A DNA stretch of 64,000 nucleotides from contig CM055107.1 of the NCBI GenBank assembly GCA_029204225.1, positions 46,386,651 through 46,450,650 of the forward strand, in the 5' to 3' direction. The notes below the pieces were generated by a model, which saw only the letters and a list, made by a program, of their open reading frames with translations, ran no database searches and was not told the origin of the DNA. Below are positions 23,891-34,555 of this stretch, in pieces. This stretch comes from Diphasiastrum complanatum. Its lineage: Eukaryota; Streptophyta; Lycopodiopsida; Lycopodiales; Lycopodiaceae. Within the stretch, counting starts at the first letter, position 1, and each line of letters starts with the position of its first letter. The translations under genes were made by a program, and so were the position numbers.

Positions 23891-24443
23891 ACTTTGCTTT
23901 TTGAGACAAAGTCACTTTTGTCGAAGGAATTTGAAATGACCAATTCAGGCCCTGTGCACTACCTTCTGGGGATCGAGATAACCAGAGATAGAGCAAACAG
24001 AAGTATCACGATAGGCCAAGAAATATATCTAACTAGTGTAATTTACAAGTATGACATGGAAATTGCAAGTCTATTGACTCGCCTATGGATCCATGATTCA
24101 AACTGTCAAAGGATATGTGCCCAACAACTCATGCAGAGAAGAAAGAGATGTGCAAACGCCCTTATCAGTCGATAGTCAGATCGATCATGTATGCCATGGT
24201 CTATAGTCTGTAGTCAACCTAATCTAGCATTTATAGTCATCACATATGTCAAATCTTGGCCTACCTCACTGGAAGGCTCTACTTAGAGCACTAAGATACA
24301 TTCAAGCCACTAAGCACTATGCTTTGTGCTATAATGGAAATAAAGAGGATGCTTTGATATTACTTACTTATTTTGACTTTGATTGGGCTAGAAATGAGGA
24401 CACAAGAAAATCCACATCTGGCTATCCTTTTACTCCCATTTAA
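23891..24443 (+). pseudogene. Copia RT end and partial RNase H, family C (plus copy)
   Basis: LFETKSLLSKEFEMTNSGPV, HYLLGIEITRDRANRSITIG and YLTSVIYKYDME give the end of RT. Then PHWKALLRALRYIQATKHYA, ALCYNGN and FDFDWARNEDTRKSTSGYPF form the start of RNase H with its first acidic site. Sequence ends at about 24443 in mid RNase H. The upstream YVDD part is lost by the deletion that fuses gag to this piece. Confidence 0.87.
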
Positions 24444-25550
24444 GTGTGCATGGAGGCCCTACATCTCAATGGACCATGTTTAGACTTTGCAATTTTGGAC
24501 GGTGGGGAAGGGTTGACTTGCCCATTTTGCCATTTTCTAATTTCTCATTGAAAGGTAAGACCCATTGACCCAAGTCAAGAGTCTTTAAGGTTGTGGTCTC
24601 CTTTCGTCTCTTATACAAGGAAGGGGAGACTTTTCATTTTCTTTTCTTTTTTCCCTCTTCATTTTGTCAAGTTGAAATATCCCATAGCACTTGCGGTGGG
24701 TCATACCCGTTTAGGACCATCCTTGTCTCTAGAGGGTTGCACCTTGTCTGTCAAGGTCCTGACCTTTGTTCCCAATATCAATTTGAGTGTCTGAACTGTT
24801 ACTGCTTCCTTTAGATCAGCTTTGTTGGCTTGTCGAGAGAGAACACCATAGCCTATATCTTTAAATATAGAAAGCACAATACAATGAGGAATAGTGAATG
24901 TGAGAGAGATAGAGAAGAGGTTATGTCCCCTCACATCTAACCACTTCACAAATAGCTAGTTTCACACTATAATGACTAATAAAATAGCATGAGGTATTTT
25001 CCAAAATAGTAACATTTGGCACGCAGGCCCTTACTAGTGAATAACCAAAGATGGATATTACTGATATTCTAACACCCTCTCTGAATGACAACTTTGGTTG
25101 GGGATTAATATCATGTCTATTGTTAGAGCACAAGATCTCTACATTATTATTACATGATTTTATTCCTCATCATGCTATATAGAAGTGACACAACCTTCGC
25201 TAGAGATTCCATTACAATCACCAGGTTCGGCTAATAGTACAAATGCTTGAATTGGCGTAGAGAGAGGGCACTTTAGTGAGTATGATTGGTGAGTAGTTAA
25301 CGAGTTCCATAGGCAAGTGAGATAGAAATGTGATTGAGAGTGATTGTATGCCCCCTCATCTCTCTAGAGGATTGGAAACCCTCTAGTAACTGAGAAGGTA
25401 CAGTTTGGTTGATAAAACATGTCTAGGATCGCTAGTTTAGAATAGAGTTTGAGACATGTACAACCATCCTCGTAGCAACATGATACTGGAAGTGCTGCAT
25501 CTTGTTAAGTTATTCCCTCCCCTATGTTGATCTCACGGTGAGGAAAAAGC
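24444..25550. other. Spacer between two inverted copia copies, with LTR remnant
   Basis: No gene. On the minus strand AGAGAGGG is followed by TGTTAGAATATCAG at 25073, the usual polypurine tract plus LTR start of a plant copia element. An AT-rich stretch (TATATTTAAAGATATAGG) near 24860 could be its TATA box, so about 24800-25073 may be an LTR piece of a further family. The rest (24444-24800 and 25134-25550) is unrecognised. Confidence 0.4.
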
Positions 25551-27520
25551 CTAACAAAAGCAAAGGGATTTTCTTGTGTCCACATTTCCAGCCCAATCAA
25601 AGTCAAAATAAGTAGGTAATTTCAAAGCATCCTCTGTATTTCCACTATAGCACAAAGCATAGTGCTTAGTGGCTTGAATGTATCTTAGTGCTCTAAGTAG
25701 AGCTTTCCAGTGAGGTAGGCCGGGATTTGACATATGTGATCACTATATATGCTAGATCAGGTTGACTACAGACCATGGCATGCATGATCGATCTGACTAT
25801 CGACTGATAAGGGTATTTGCACATCTCTTTCTTCTCTACATGAGTTGTTGGGCACATATCCTTTGACAATTTGAATCCTGGATCCATAGGCGAGTCAATA
25901 GACTTGCAGTTTTCCATGTCATACTTGTAAATTACACTAGTTAGATATCTTTCTTGGCTTATTGTGATACTTCTGTTTGCTCTATCTCTGGTTGTCTTGA
26001 TCCCCAAAAGGTAGTGCACAGGGCCTGAATTGGTCATTTCGAATTCCTTCGACAAAAGTGACTTTGTCTAATGAAGCAACTCATTTGAATTGATGATGAT
26101 CAGAGAGTCATCAACATATAGAGCTATTATGACATAGCTTGAGCCTCTATGTTTGAGATTAACATTAGAGTCAGCAAAATTAGAAATGAAGTCATGGTGC
26201 AACAAGAATCGATTGATTCTATCGAACCAGGCCCTTGGAGCTTGATTTAGCCCGTAGAGAGCTTTCTGTAGCTTACATACCTTATGTTCTTGGCCTTGAA
26301 GGATGTAACCTTCAAGTTGATAGATGTAGATGTCTTCTTGTATGTATCTATTCAGAAAAGCAGTCTGAACATCCATCTGGTGATCTTCCAGATCTTCGGC
26401 AGCTGCGATAGCAAGTAAAGATCAAATTGACGTCTTACGACTGGACTATAAGTGTTAGTGTAGTCAATCCCATAGGTTTGTTCATATCTTTTGATGACTA
26501 GTCGAGCTTTCCATTTAACTATCAAACCATCTGGATTGAGTTTCAACTTGAAGATCCACTTAGTGTCGATGATCTTTGCATCAAGAGAATCTTCGACAAG
26601 ATGTCAAGTCTTGTTCTTCATCAATGAATTGTACTCAGCATGCATGGCAGAACGCCAGTTGTTTGCATTCGAACTCGACAATTCTTTTGCTACTGAGGCA
26701 GGTTCATCGTTACTCATGAATGTCTGAGATAATGATTCTACTTGCTATGCGGCATCGATGTCTTCGATGTTTGTTGGGACAATCATAGGTTGAGGCCTGT
26801 CGATGGTGATGGAAGTCGCTGGAACAAACTCTTGCATTGGCTGCTTCTGCTTGATGTCGTAGAATCTGCTTTCAAAAAAGACGACATCTCGACTAACTGA
26901 GATGTAGCTCGACTCGACATGGTAGATCGATAGGCCTTGTGTGATGTCGAGTATCCAATGAAGATACTCCTGTAGTTGATAGGGTCAAGTTTCTTCCTCA
27001 TATCAGAGGGAATCTGCACATAACAAAGACAACCAAATACTCGAAGTTGCCTTAGACTCGATTTGTAGCCATAGAGTCTTTGAGTCACTTGCTTTAGTGC
27101 TTAAATAGTTTTGTTGAAATAGCTTCAGTCCGAAAATTCTTGGTGAGCTAAGCATTTGACATCATTGATCGTGCTGCATTGAGTAATGTTCGATTCTTCC
27201 TTTTGGCTACTCCATTCAACTTTGGTGTGTAGCTGGTGGTGAACTGATGATGAATGCTGCATGATGCTAGGTAGTCGGACATTTCGTCTGACAAGAACTC
27301 TCCACCATTGTCTGTACGTAGGGTCTTGAGTCTTTGACCAGTCTGTGTCTCAACAAATTGTTTGAAATCTTTGAAACATTTAAATACCTCAAACTTGTTC
27401 TTAATGAACATAATGTTGGTAAATCTTGGATAGTCATCGATAAAGTATAGTGCTGAATCCGATTCTCTGTACTTGCAGAAGAATCGGGTCTTAGGCTTTT
27501 GATATTGTCGATTGCGCTAT
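25551..27520 (-). pseudogene. Copia integrase-RT-RNase H, family C (minus copy)
   Basis: In coding order: IDDYPRFTNIMFIKNKFEVF, LRTDNGGEFLSDEM (second integrase Asp) and LNGVAKRKNRTLLNAA, where the catalytic Glu of VAERKN is Lys. Then FGCLCYVQIPSDMRKKLDPI (post-core), WKARLVIKRYEQTYGIDYTN (RT start), MDVQTAFLNRYIQEDIYIYQ, YGLNQAPRAWFDRI and ALYVDDSLIIIN (catalytic YVDD at about 26120). SKEFEMTNSGPVHYLLGIKT and PHWKALLRALRYIQATKHYA follow. The ORFs 27411-27148, 27088-26783, 26546-26352, 26376-26068, 26055-25693 and 25733-25551 are separated by frameshifts and stops; RNase H is truncated at 25551, almost the same place as the plus copy. Confidence 0.92.
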
Positions 27521-28264
27521 TGTGGTTGCTGGTTTGAATCAGTCTGTTCAGCTTTTGTCTTCTTGTCCTTTGAAGATTTCTTCTTCTGAAGTTGTTGCTT
27601 ATTTGAATAAAGAGCGACTGTCTTCATATTTGACATAGATAAGCTTTTCCTTCTTACTTCTTCCTACAATAAACTTGTTGTCACCTTTTGTAGAGATAAG
27701 CTTTTCCTTCTTACTTCTTCCTACAATAAACTTGTTGTCACCTTTTGTAGAAACAGGTTAGGAGTATTGCTAAGTAGCAATACTATATTGTCGTAAGAGG
27801 GAGGAAGACTGGATAGAAGAGACATGTTAGCATCTTCATCCGATACTGGAGAATCTATTGCAGCTAACTGATTGAGTATTTGAACTCATTTAGATGATCA
27901 GTGATTGAGGTCCTTTACTCATCTTAAGCAACATGAACTTCTTTCTCAAGAAGAGACCAGTTGATACATATGTTGTTTCATATAGACAAGAAAGAATGTC
28001 CCATGCCTCTTTGGAGCTGGAACAATTAGCTACATGAGCTATTTGTGAATCTTTAAAATTCAGAGATACAATGGCAAGAGCTTTGTCATCCTTAGCTTCC
28101 AAGGCGGTCAGCATGTCAGGTTCAGCTGGCTTAGCTATCAAACCGTTGACATATCCCCAGAGTTCTTTTTTAGTGAGTATCAACTTCATTTTGAACAAAC
28201 ACATGTGGAAGTCATCATCATTGAACTTATTGATCAAGCGGATTTCTGAGGATGTAGCTTCCAT
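27521..28264 (-). pseudogene. Copia gag, family C (minus copy)
   Basis: From ATG 28264: MEATSSEIRLINKFNDDDFH ... WDILSCLYETTYVSTGLFLR, open to 27890. The frame break at the end (PQSLII-stop) is the same as in the plus copy. After it, basic tail sequence follows with a 57-bp tandem duplication (27638-27751). The gag ends in QNRQYQK-like sequence fused to integrase near 27500, so protease and the zinc domain are gone. Nearly identical to 23179-23890. Confidence 0.88.
27638..27751. repeat. 57-bp tandem duplication
   Basis: GATAAGCTTTTCCTTCTTAC... repeats with a period of 57 (starts 27638 and 27695). The period is a multiple of three. The plus copy at 23700-23760 has it once. Confidence 0.9.
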
Positions 28265-28323
28265 GATGAATGGTCTAAGAAATTGTAAAACGATCTCGAA
28301 TACTAATAGTAGTTTGGAACGAT

Positions 28324-28336
28324 GGCTCTGGTACCA
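28324..28336 (-). promoter_or_regulatory. Primer-binding site of family C (minus copy)
   Basis: The minus strand reads TGGTACCAGAGCC, one mismatch from the plus copy, three bases after the LTR end ...CCAACA. Confidence 0.85.
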
Positions 28337-28339
28337 ATC

Positions 28340-29201
28340 TGTTGGATCTTTGATACCGGCTTGTTGGGCTTTGATAGGTGCGGAATGATTAAAGAGAACT
28401 CCACATGCAAATTATAATAGGATTTTTTACCAAACTACAGTTTCAGAATTTAACTTAAACTTAGATCGACAAGAGGAATATCTTGAAGGTGTCGAAGACA
28501 ACCATGAAGGGACCGAAACAATTAGGCATCTAAGAAAGCCATGTTTCTTTTGAGATTAGATATTCTAAGTGGAGCGAGTATCAATGAGTGAGAGAGAAAT
28601 TATTAGAAATCATTCACAGTGGAATACACATAAGAAAATAGAGAATCTGAATTAAGTTGTTGTGAATACAACTACCAGATCACGATCCAGTGCCCAAGGA
28701 TGGTTCACAATAATAGTGCACTATGTGTTGTGACCTTACTTAGCTAGCTACAGGTTGAATAACTATCTCTATTCCCTAAATGACTTTCACTCTCTCTAAG
28801 ATCTTTGATCCTATGGAATCAGATAATTAAGATACAATGGAGTTCACTGAGAAACTCTAAATCATGCTATTGGTCTACCTTATCACATTGAGTCATCACT
28901 CTCTTTATATTTGTGAGTTGTCGTTATGTATATATACATAAAACAGTTACATAACTATGTGGGCAACGAGTGTGAAACTGTATAGTACTGAAAAGTACTG
29001 AAGTGAACTGTAACATAGTCTGCATCTGACAGGGCAGAGAAAAAGCTCCACTTTAAATGTGAGTCTACGATCGTCGAAGACTTCAGGCCAGTTGAGTCGA
29101 CTGGCTTGCTCTTGAGAGGATGTTGATGTTGATGACTTCGATGACTTTGAAGTCGATGACATGGACTGCGATGGAGATGGAGTTTGATGGAGGATATCGA
29201 G
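28340..29201 (-). repeat. Copia LTR, family C (minus copy)
   Basis: Same sequence as 22311-23102 in opposite orientation, ending CCAACA at 28340. The upstream limit is uncertain because the distal 231 bp are tandemly repeated. Confidence 0.72.
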
Positions 29202-29432
29202 TGTGAAACAGTGCAATTACTAAAAAGTATTAAATTGAACTGTAACGTAGTCTACATTTGACAGGGTAGAGGTAGAGCTCCACTTTAAATGTGACAGTCG
29301 AGGATCATCGAAGACTTCGGGCAAGGTTTGCTCTTTAGAGGATGTCGATGTCAATGACTTTGATGACTTCAAAGTTGAAGAAGTCGATGACGTGGACTTC
29401 GATGTCGATGGAGCTTATTGATAAGATGTCGA
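28971..29432. repeat. Two tandem 231-bp units in family C LTR sequence
   Basis: TGTGAAAC-TG starts at 28971 and again (TGTGAAACAG) at 29202, with the GAACTGTAAC, AGCTCCACTTTAAATGTGA and GATGACTT-rich blocks in the same order. The units end in short GATG(T/A)CGATGACTT minirepeats. The plus-strand LTR has only one unit. Confidence 0.8.
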
Positions 29433-29683
29433 TGACTTGGAATTCAAAGTCGGAGACTTCGATGTCATCTCTTGCGTCTGCTTTAGTTGATTGAGTGCAC
29501 AGATGTTCATTGACTTTTGAGAGTAATTTTTGTTGTTGTTGGAGGGTTTGCAGATCCCAAGGCAACCCTAACCCTAGTTAATAAGTGAGAGAGATTTGGC
29601 ACCCTGCGTGTCTAAGTCCAACCCGATAATCACATAGAGAGTTGATTAATTAGAAAGTCAATAAAAGGACTTTAGGCCTTTTT
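29433..29683. other. No recognisable feature
   Basis: Short spacer between the family C LTR and the gypsy LTR. Confidence 0.4.
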
Positions 29684-30274
29684 TGTGGGACTTTTAATGT
29701 CGTAGGGCCTAAATGTCAAGGTAGTGAATAAAGTTGGGTTTCCCTCCAATTTTGATGGCTCCTACACTTTTTTTAATTTGAATAAAACAAGAGGCAAGAA
29801 TGGACCAATAGGATTCAGAGGCCAGGGTCTTCCTCTCTACTATAAAAAGGGACCAACTCGAGCTGTTATACATGTTCATTTTCTCATTTTAATAAAGTAG
29901 ATTGGTTCTTTTCCCGAATGGATTGATGAATGTCCTTGCTCTCTATCACTTTTCCTCCATCTCTCATGCTTTCTTTGGATTTTGTTAATTGTTGGATTTG
30001 AATGTTATTGGGATTGTATGTTGTTATACTTTTTATGAGAGAGAAAGGGAGAGAGAGAAAGAGTAAGCTATCTTGTTGTGGATGCGTAGTGTTAATGGAT
30101 CGTAGGGTTAATGGATGTTAGAGTTAGATGTGAATCCTCCATTCATGATTGAAATCTGAACTATACTATCACTCTCATGGGAATGAACCTATGCGTGACA
30201 ACTAACATCATCTCTTCGATGCTAGATTGACTAGATCTTGATTTCAGGGTAGGCAAGGAAAGAAACCCACTGCA
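29684..30274 (+). repeat. Gypsy 5' LTR, element II
   Basis: Begins TGTGGGACTTTTAATG and is followed by an Asp-tRNA-like primer-binding site. TATAAAA at 29841-29847 is a good TATA box. The same LTR is present on the minus strand at 62556-64000, split by a solo LTR. The end at 30274 is set by the primer-binding site and is approximate. Confidence 0.78.
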
Positions 30275-30278
30275 ATTT

Positions 30279-30296
30279 TGGAGCCGTTGCCAGAGA
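30279..30296 (+). promoter_or_regulatory. Primer-binding site, Asp-tRNA (Athila/Tat) type
   Basis: TGGAGCCGTTGCCAGAGA matches the TGGCGCCGTTGCCGGGGA site known from plant Athila/Tat-like gypsy elements at 15 of 18 positions. This supports the lineage assignment. Confidence 0.8.
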
Positions 30297-31506
30297 GCTA
30301 CGCCGATTTTTCAGTTTGCAGCATGTTTGTTGGATGGTTAGCTTGCATTAGGCATCTTGTCGTGGCATGAATAGTGTTAGATCTGCATTTTAGGGTTAGT
30401 TGGGATTGATTTTGCTTTATTTGAGTGGATTTGCCTGTTTGAAATCTAAATTGGTTGTAAACAAGGAAAGCTATTTAGATCACCAATTATAAGATCCATT
30501 TGGATCTGAGATATTAGAGAAAACAACAAAAATCGGTCAAATCTGCCAGATTTTGGTCAAAAAGAGGTAAAAAGCATCATCAGAGCTTATAACTTTTGAG
30601 CCTCTTTTAGGAAACCTTCGCCGAGTTGCAGACACCTTCGATTTTGTTCACATAACCTTCAGTTTGAAGGGCAAAGATTAATTCTTAGCAGATTTCCAGA
30701 AACATCAGAAAAACCATCAAAAAACACCAAAAAATCACCAAAACCATAAAATACAAAAAAAGAATCTTTGTCTGATTCACTGTGCATAGGTGTGATTCAG
30801 ATATATCTACTGCCAGGTCGGTGAAGAATCATACCAAAACTAGAAAGGTTTTCAGAAGATCAGTTGTCATATTGCCATATTTTTGCCAAAAAATTTGCAT
30901 AAATACCAGTATTACTCTTGATCCTTCGCCAGAACCTTCGTCGAGTTTCCAAAACTTTTTATTTATAGTAAAATACTATTTTTGAGTTCGACAAAGATTC
31001 TTCTTCATCAGATCACAAAAAATCTTGATTTTTACCCTCGCCAAACTATAGAAACTATATTTTCTTGTGTCAGAAACCTTTGCCCATTTTTTTCATAGTT
31101 TTATCTATATTGAATCTTCCATTTGAGAGGTCAGCAAAGGTTATTTCCCAAGAAATTGTCAGAAAAGTTGATCAGAGAGTTTGTTTTTTTTTTCAAAAAT
31201 AGCACTATTGAACCTTCGCCTAGCCAACCTTCGCCTAGGTAACCTTCGCCAATCCTATTTTTAGCTTCTAATTTTCCAGATCAAGTCTCTATCAAAATTT
31301 GGATCAAATCTGATATATTTTGATTTGGATTCTGAGAAATTTATCATTTTTGAGAGGTATCGGTTGATTGAATTTCGAAATCTTTTTCATGATATAGCAA
31401 TCAGATTCTTGAAAAGTAAAATAGATATAGCATATCTAATTTGAGATAGTTTTGATTGAAAAATCTAGATCCAATCTCATTGTGTGCTTGATTTGAATCT
31501 AAGAAG
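30297..31506 (+). other. Gypsy leader with repeated CCTTCGCC motifs, element II
   Basis: A 1.2 kb untranslated leader between primer site and gag ATG. It contains many copies of (A)ACCTTCGCC and variants (about 30606, 30922, 31212, 31226, 31240). The leader of the minus-strand relative (61307-62550) has the same motif. Confidence 0.7.
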
Positions 31507-32005
31507 ATGGCTACCCCTGGAGGTGCTCCACAAGAAGTCAATCCAATCATTCTTAGAAGAGCACCCCGTTTGGATCTACCCAAATATAATGGATTAACAG
31601 ATCCAGTTAGATTTCTTCAGATCTATGCTGAATCTTGTGAAGTCTATGGCGAGATTTATCCCCAAGATAAAATTAAGCTATTTCATATGGCCTTAACAGG
31701 CGAAGCCACCACCAACTACAGCGCCTGTAAATTTGATAACAATCAAACAAAGACTAGTAGCTCAAAATAAATCAAGTGCACCCTTGATGGTAGTCACCAG
31801 AGCACAGAAACAGAATGAACCAGTAGTGGATCCAGTACCTGCTGATTCTATACCAATGAACGATACACCAACAACATCGAGAGTCTATCCAAATCTTCAT
31901 GCAAAAAAATGAAGATATCAGGATATGAGGCAGTAGATCAAACATCTGCAAGAAGAAGATGAGCTTGAAGCTGCTAAAGCAACAACCGAAGTTCATTCTT
32001 CACCA
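31507..32005 (+). pseudogene. Gypsy gag N-terminus, element II
   Basis: From ATG 31507 the product has LDLPKYNGLTDPVRFLQIYA, CEVYGEIYPQDKIKLFHMAL and TGEATTNYS, the start of a Retrotrans_gag-type protein, colinear with the gag at 61306-61085. It then jumps to linker sequence: an open frame to 31767, and in another frame PLMVVTRAQKQNEPVVDPVP. Most of the capsid and all zinc knuckles are missing. Confidence 0.82.
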
Positions 32006-32596
32006 TTGCAACCTCCAAGAAATTTACGTACGGATATGAATGATCAATTACATCATCAGAAAGAACCCTGCAAGATGACTGAACCGGAAGCACCGCAAAC
32101 AGAACTGCTCATGAACATTTTGTCTAGCAAGATCAATATTTCATTGGGAGAGTTCCTGAAGTTGGTGCCAAAAGCAAAAGAAGTCTTAGCGCAAAAGTTA
32201 GCTCAAGAAGAACCAAAAGTCCATCAGGAGCCACTTCTTTGTGCTGGATTTGAAGAGTCTAATGAAGTACTCCATGTTGGAGCCGCTTGGGAAAGTGAAC
32301 AAAAGAATATCACTCTACCGATACAACATAGGCAATTTCCTAAAGAAGCATTTGTGATAGATGGCGGTTTAGGAGTTAACCTGATTTCTACAAAGCTATG
32401 TGCAAAATGGGGCCTTACAAAGATCAAGCCTGCTAATTTTTCCATTAAGCTAGCCGATCAAATGACAGTTTGTCCACGAAGAATTGTTGAAGATATACTT
32501 GTCAGAATTGTGGGAGTACAGTTCGTCATTACTTTCATAGTGATGGACTTACCAAAATTGCCAAATGTCTACCGAGTTCTATTGGGACATCCATAG
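32006..32596 (+). pseudogene. Gypsy aspartic protease, element II
   Basis: AFVIDGGLGVNLISTKLCAK is the protease active site with DGG where DSG is expected. LTKIKPANFSIKLADQMTVC, DILVRIVGVQFVITFIVMDL and YRVLLGHP follow as in gag-asp protease domains. The N-terminal 100 residues are linker. The frame stops at 32596 (TAG) in place of the usual LGRPWL-like continuation; loss of the active-site Ser suggests it is inactive. Confidence 0.82.
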
Positions 32597-33584
32597 TTAC
32601 GAGTTGCGCAAGTAATTCATAACTGGGATACCGAAAAAATCACTTTTGAAAATTGTGAATGTGCAGTTAAAGTTGATCCTACAACTAGGACTATCAAAAC
32701 AGTGGTTCAAAAAGAAGATGACGATTCATCAACAACGGATCATACTTGTGACCCTCCAGAGAAAAATTTGGGAGTCCATTACGATTCTCAAATGGATACT
32801 GTCAATTTGAATGAAGCTCTTGCAACGATTGATTGTACAGTAGGATATATGTGTCAACAAGATAATCAATCAGAGTTGAGCGAGATTTCCTTATTAGATT
32901 GAACTTTGGATACACCAATCACATTTCCACTGAATGTGTTGAATGTAGCCTGAATATCAACGGAACCTATACTAGATCCAATTGAGGATGATCTCATACC
33001 AGTGAGTCATGCCTTGACTTATGATGGCAATGCTGAACTTACGGATGAGCAGATTCTCAATCATATGGATCCGACCAGATTTAGAGTGCATAATATTCCT
33101 GATAAACCAACAATAAAATTGCCCAAAGCAGTTATATTGAAGGAAGATAGGATCACAAGATCAATGACGAAGAAACAAGCTAAGCAACATAATAATACGG
33201 TCCTGAAATGGGAAAATCCCCCTTGAAAGATTGATTAAGAGAATGTGCCACCCTTACTGGATAAAGGCATAGGAAAAGTCGAGGATGATTCTACAAGTCA
33301 AAATTCTAGTAAGACATCATCGTCTAGGAAGTCTTCACCTTTGAAGAAGAGTTTATCATCTTAGAAGTCATTACCTCCATGATCAATTCCCTCTAAGAAG
33401 GCTAAGCGAAGATCCAAGACAAGTCCTTTCGAAAAAGAACAAGCAGATGTAGTCCAACATGATATGCCCGAACATTTCAAACGTTATACATTGGACGATG
33501 TGGTTATCATGTTACCTAAAGCGCATCGTGAACCTGAAGAACACGTGCCAGAATCAAAAGAGACTTACGATGGCCTAGCTAGTG
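32597..33584 (+). pseudogene. Gypsy protease-RT linker, element II
   Basis: The frame continues with stops: ITFENCECAVKVDPTTRTIK, MTKKQAKQHNNTVLKWENPP and MPEHFKRYTLDDVVIMLPKA. The last two match 60515-60960 closely. Sequence homologous to gypsy ends at 33584, exactly where LTR family X begins; the next residues expected (start of RT) are seen only in the copy at 60907-61080. The apparent ORF end at 33682 reads into the LTR. Confidence 0.75.
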
Positions 33585-34415
33585 TGCAAAAAGTACAAAA
33601 AGGACCAACAGTGGATCCTAATCTGATCCTTAAGAGGGATTGGTTGTCAGATTACTTGATCTATCAATCTACTTCAGATTAAGATCAATCTAGATCAAAT
33701 TCTAGACACAAAATCCTAACAAGAACAATCATTAATTGAAGGTAAGTGTACTTTATGGTTTCACACGTGTGAAACACTGTCTGAGTACGGACTCCAACCT
33801 GAAAATCAAGTACACATTGATAGAACCTCAAAACAATCAAAACAAATGTAGACAAATGGAGAGAATCACTCAAAATTGCTTCCAAATCCAAGATTGGTGT
33901 CTCACATTGATTATGGCCAAATGTGGCTCTATATATACAATAAGTAAGAGCTCGTGGTAATGATCATCCCTCTAATCCCACATGTGTGAAGGTGCTTTGT
34001 CATATGATGATTCATCATGCAAAATTGACACTTGGACAAAACCTTCTATTTTGAACACTTTTGGTCCACTTTCCTTCTATACGGAGATCTACTTGGAAAT
34101 CTTCTAGAAGTCAAAATTCGCCTACTTCAGCTTATTCCACACATGTGAGCAATCCTCTACACATGGGATATGACACCTAACCAAAGGATGTGGCTCATGC
34201 AATCAATAGATTGATGCCATGTGTCATATGTCTAGAAAACTAGTTTTTGGCCTTTTTAGCCACTAAAACTTGAATTAAATCATATGTACAACCTATATGA
34301 TTATGGTACATGAAAAGTACACTATTTTCACACGTGGAAACAGGCTCCACACATGTGTGTTTATCTATATACAAGACTTTTGGCCTCTACCAAGCTTATT
34401 TTTGCATTTTTCACA
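33585..34415 (-). repeat. LTR family X (831 bp), 3' LTR of a non-autonomous element
   Basis: On the minus strand it starts TGTGAAAAATGC at 34415 and ends TACTTTTTGCA at 33585. A full-length colinear copy stands alone at 62874-63702. TATATATAG at 33930-33937 is a good TATA box. It contains at least five CACATGTG-like palindromes. GGAGGAG immediately upstream (34416) is a polypurine tract, showing that the internal region lies at higher coordinates. It interrupts gypsy linker sequence. Confidence 0.85.
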
Positions 34416-34424
34416 CTCCTCCTC
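34416..34424 (-). promoter_or_regulatory. Polypurine tract
   Basis: The minus strand reads TGAGGAGGAG directly before the LTR start TGTGAAAA, the usual plus-strand primer position. Confidence 0.7.
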
Positions 34425-34555
34425 AAAAATCTAGCTTGGTAAATCTAGCTTGATGGAAAACATGATGATCTTGAACTTGACTCCATGGGCTGAATTGGTC
34501 TTTGCTGGTTCAAAAGGTGTGAAGATTAGCCAATGAGCTTGATGTTGATCTGAAA
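34425..34555 (-). other. 3' untranslated part of the non-autonomous element
   Basis: Short region between the ORF stop and the polypurine tract. Its first bases (CTAGCTTG) are also kept in the fragment at 19616-19645. Confidence 0.55.

Noticed and set aside
24591-24814. Two overlapping plus ORFs (67 and 73 codons)
   Set aside because: Different frames of the same T-rich spacer with no recognisable product.
33464-33682. 72-codon ORF ending QKGPTVDPNLILKRDWLSDY
   Set aside because: Its first half is gypsy linker; from 33585 on it reads through LTR family X, as shown by the same sequence in the solo LTR at 63600-63702.
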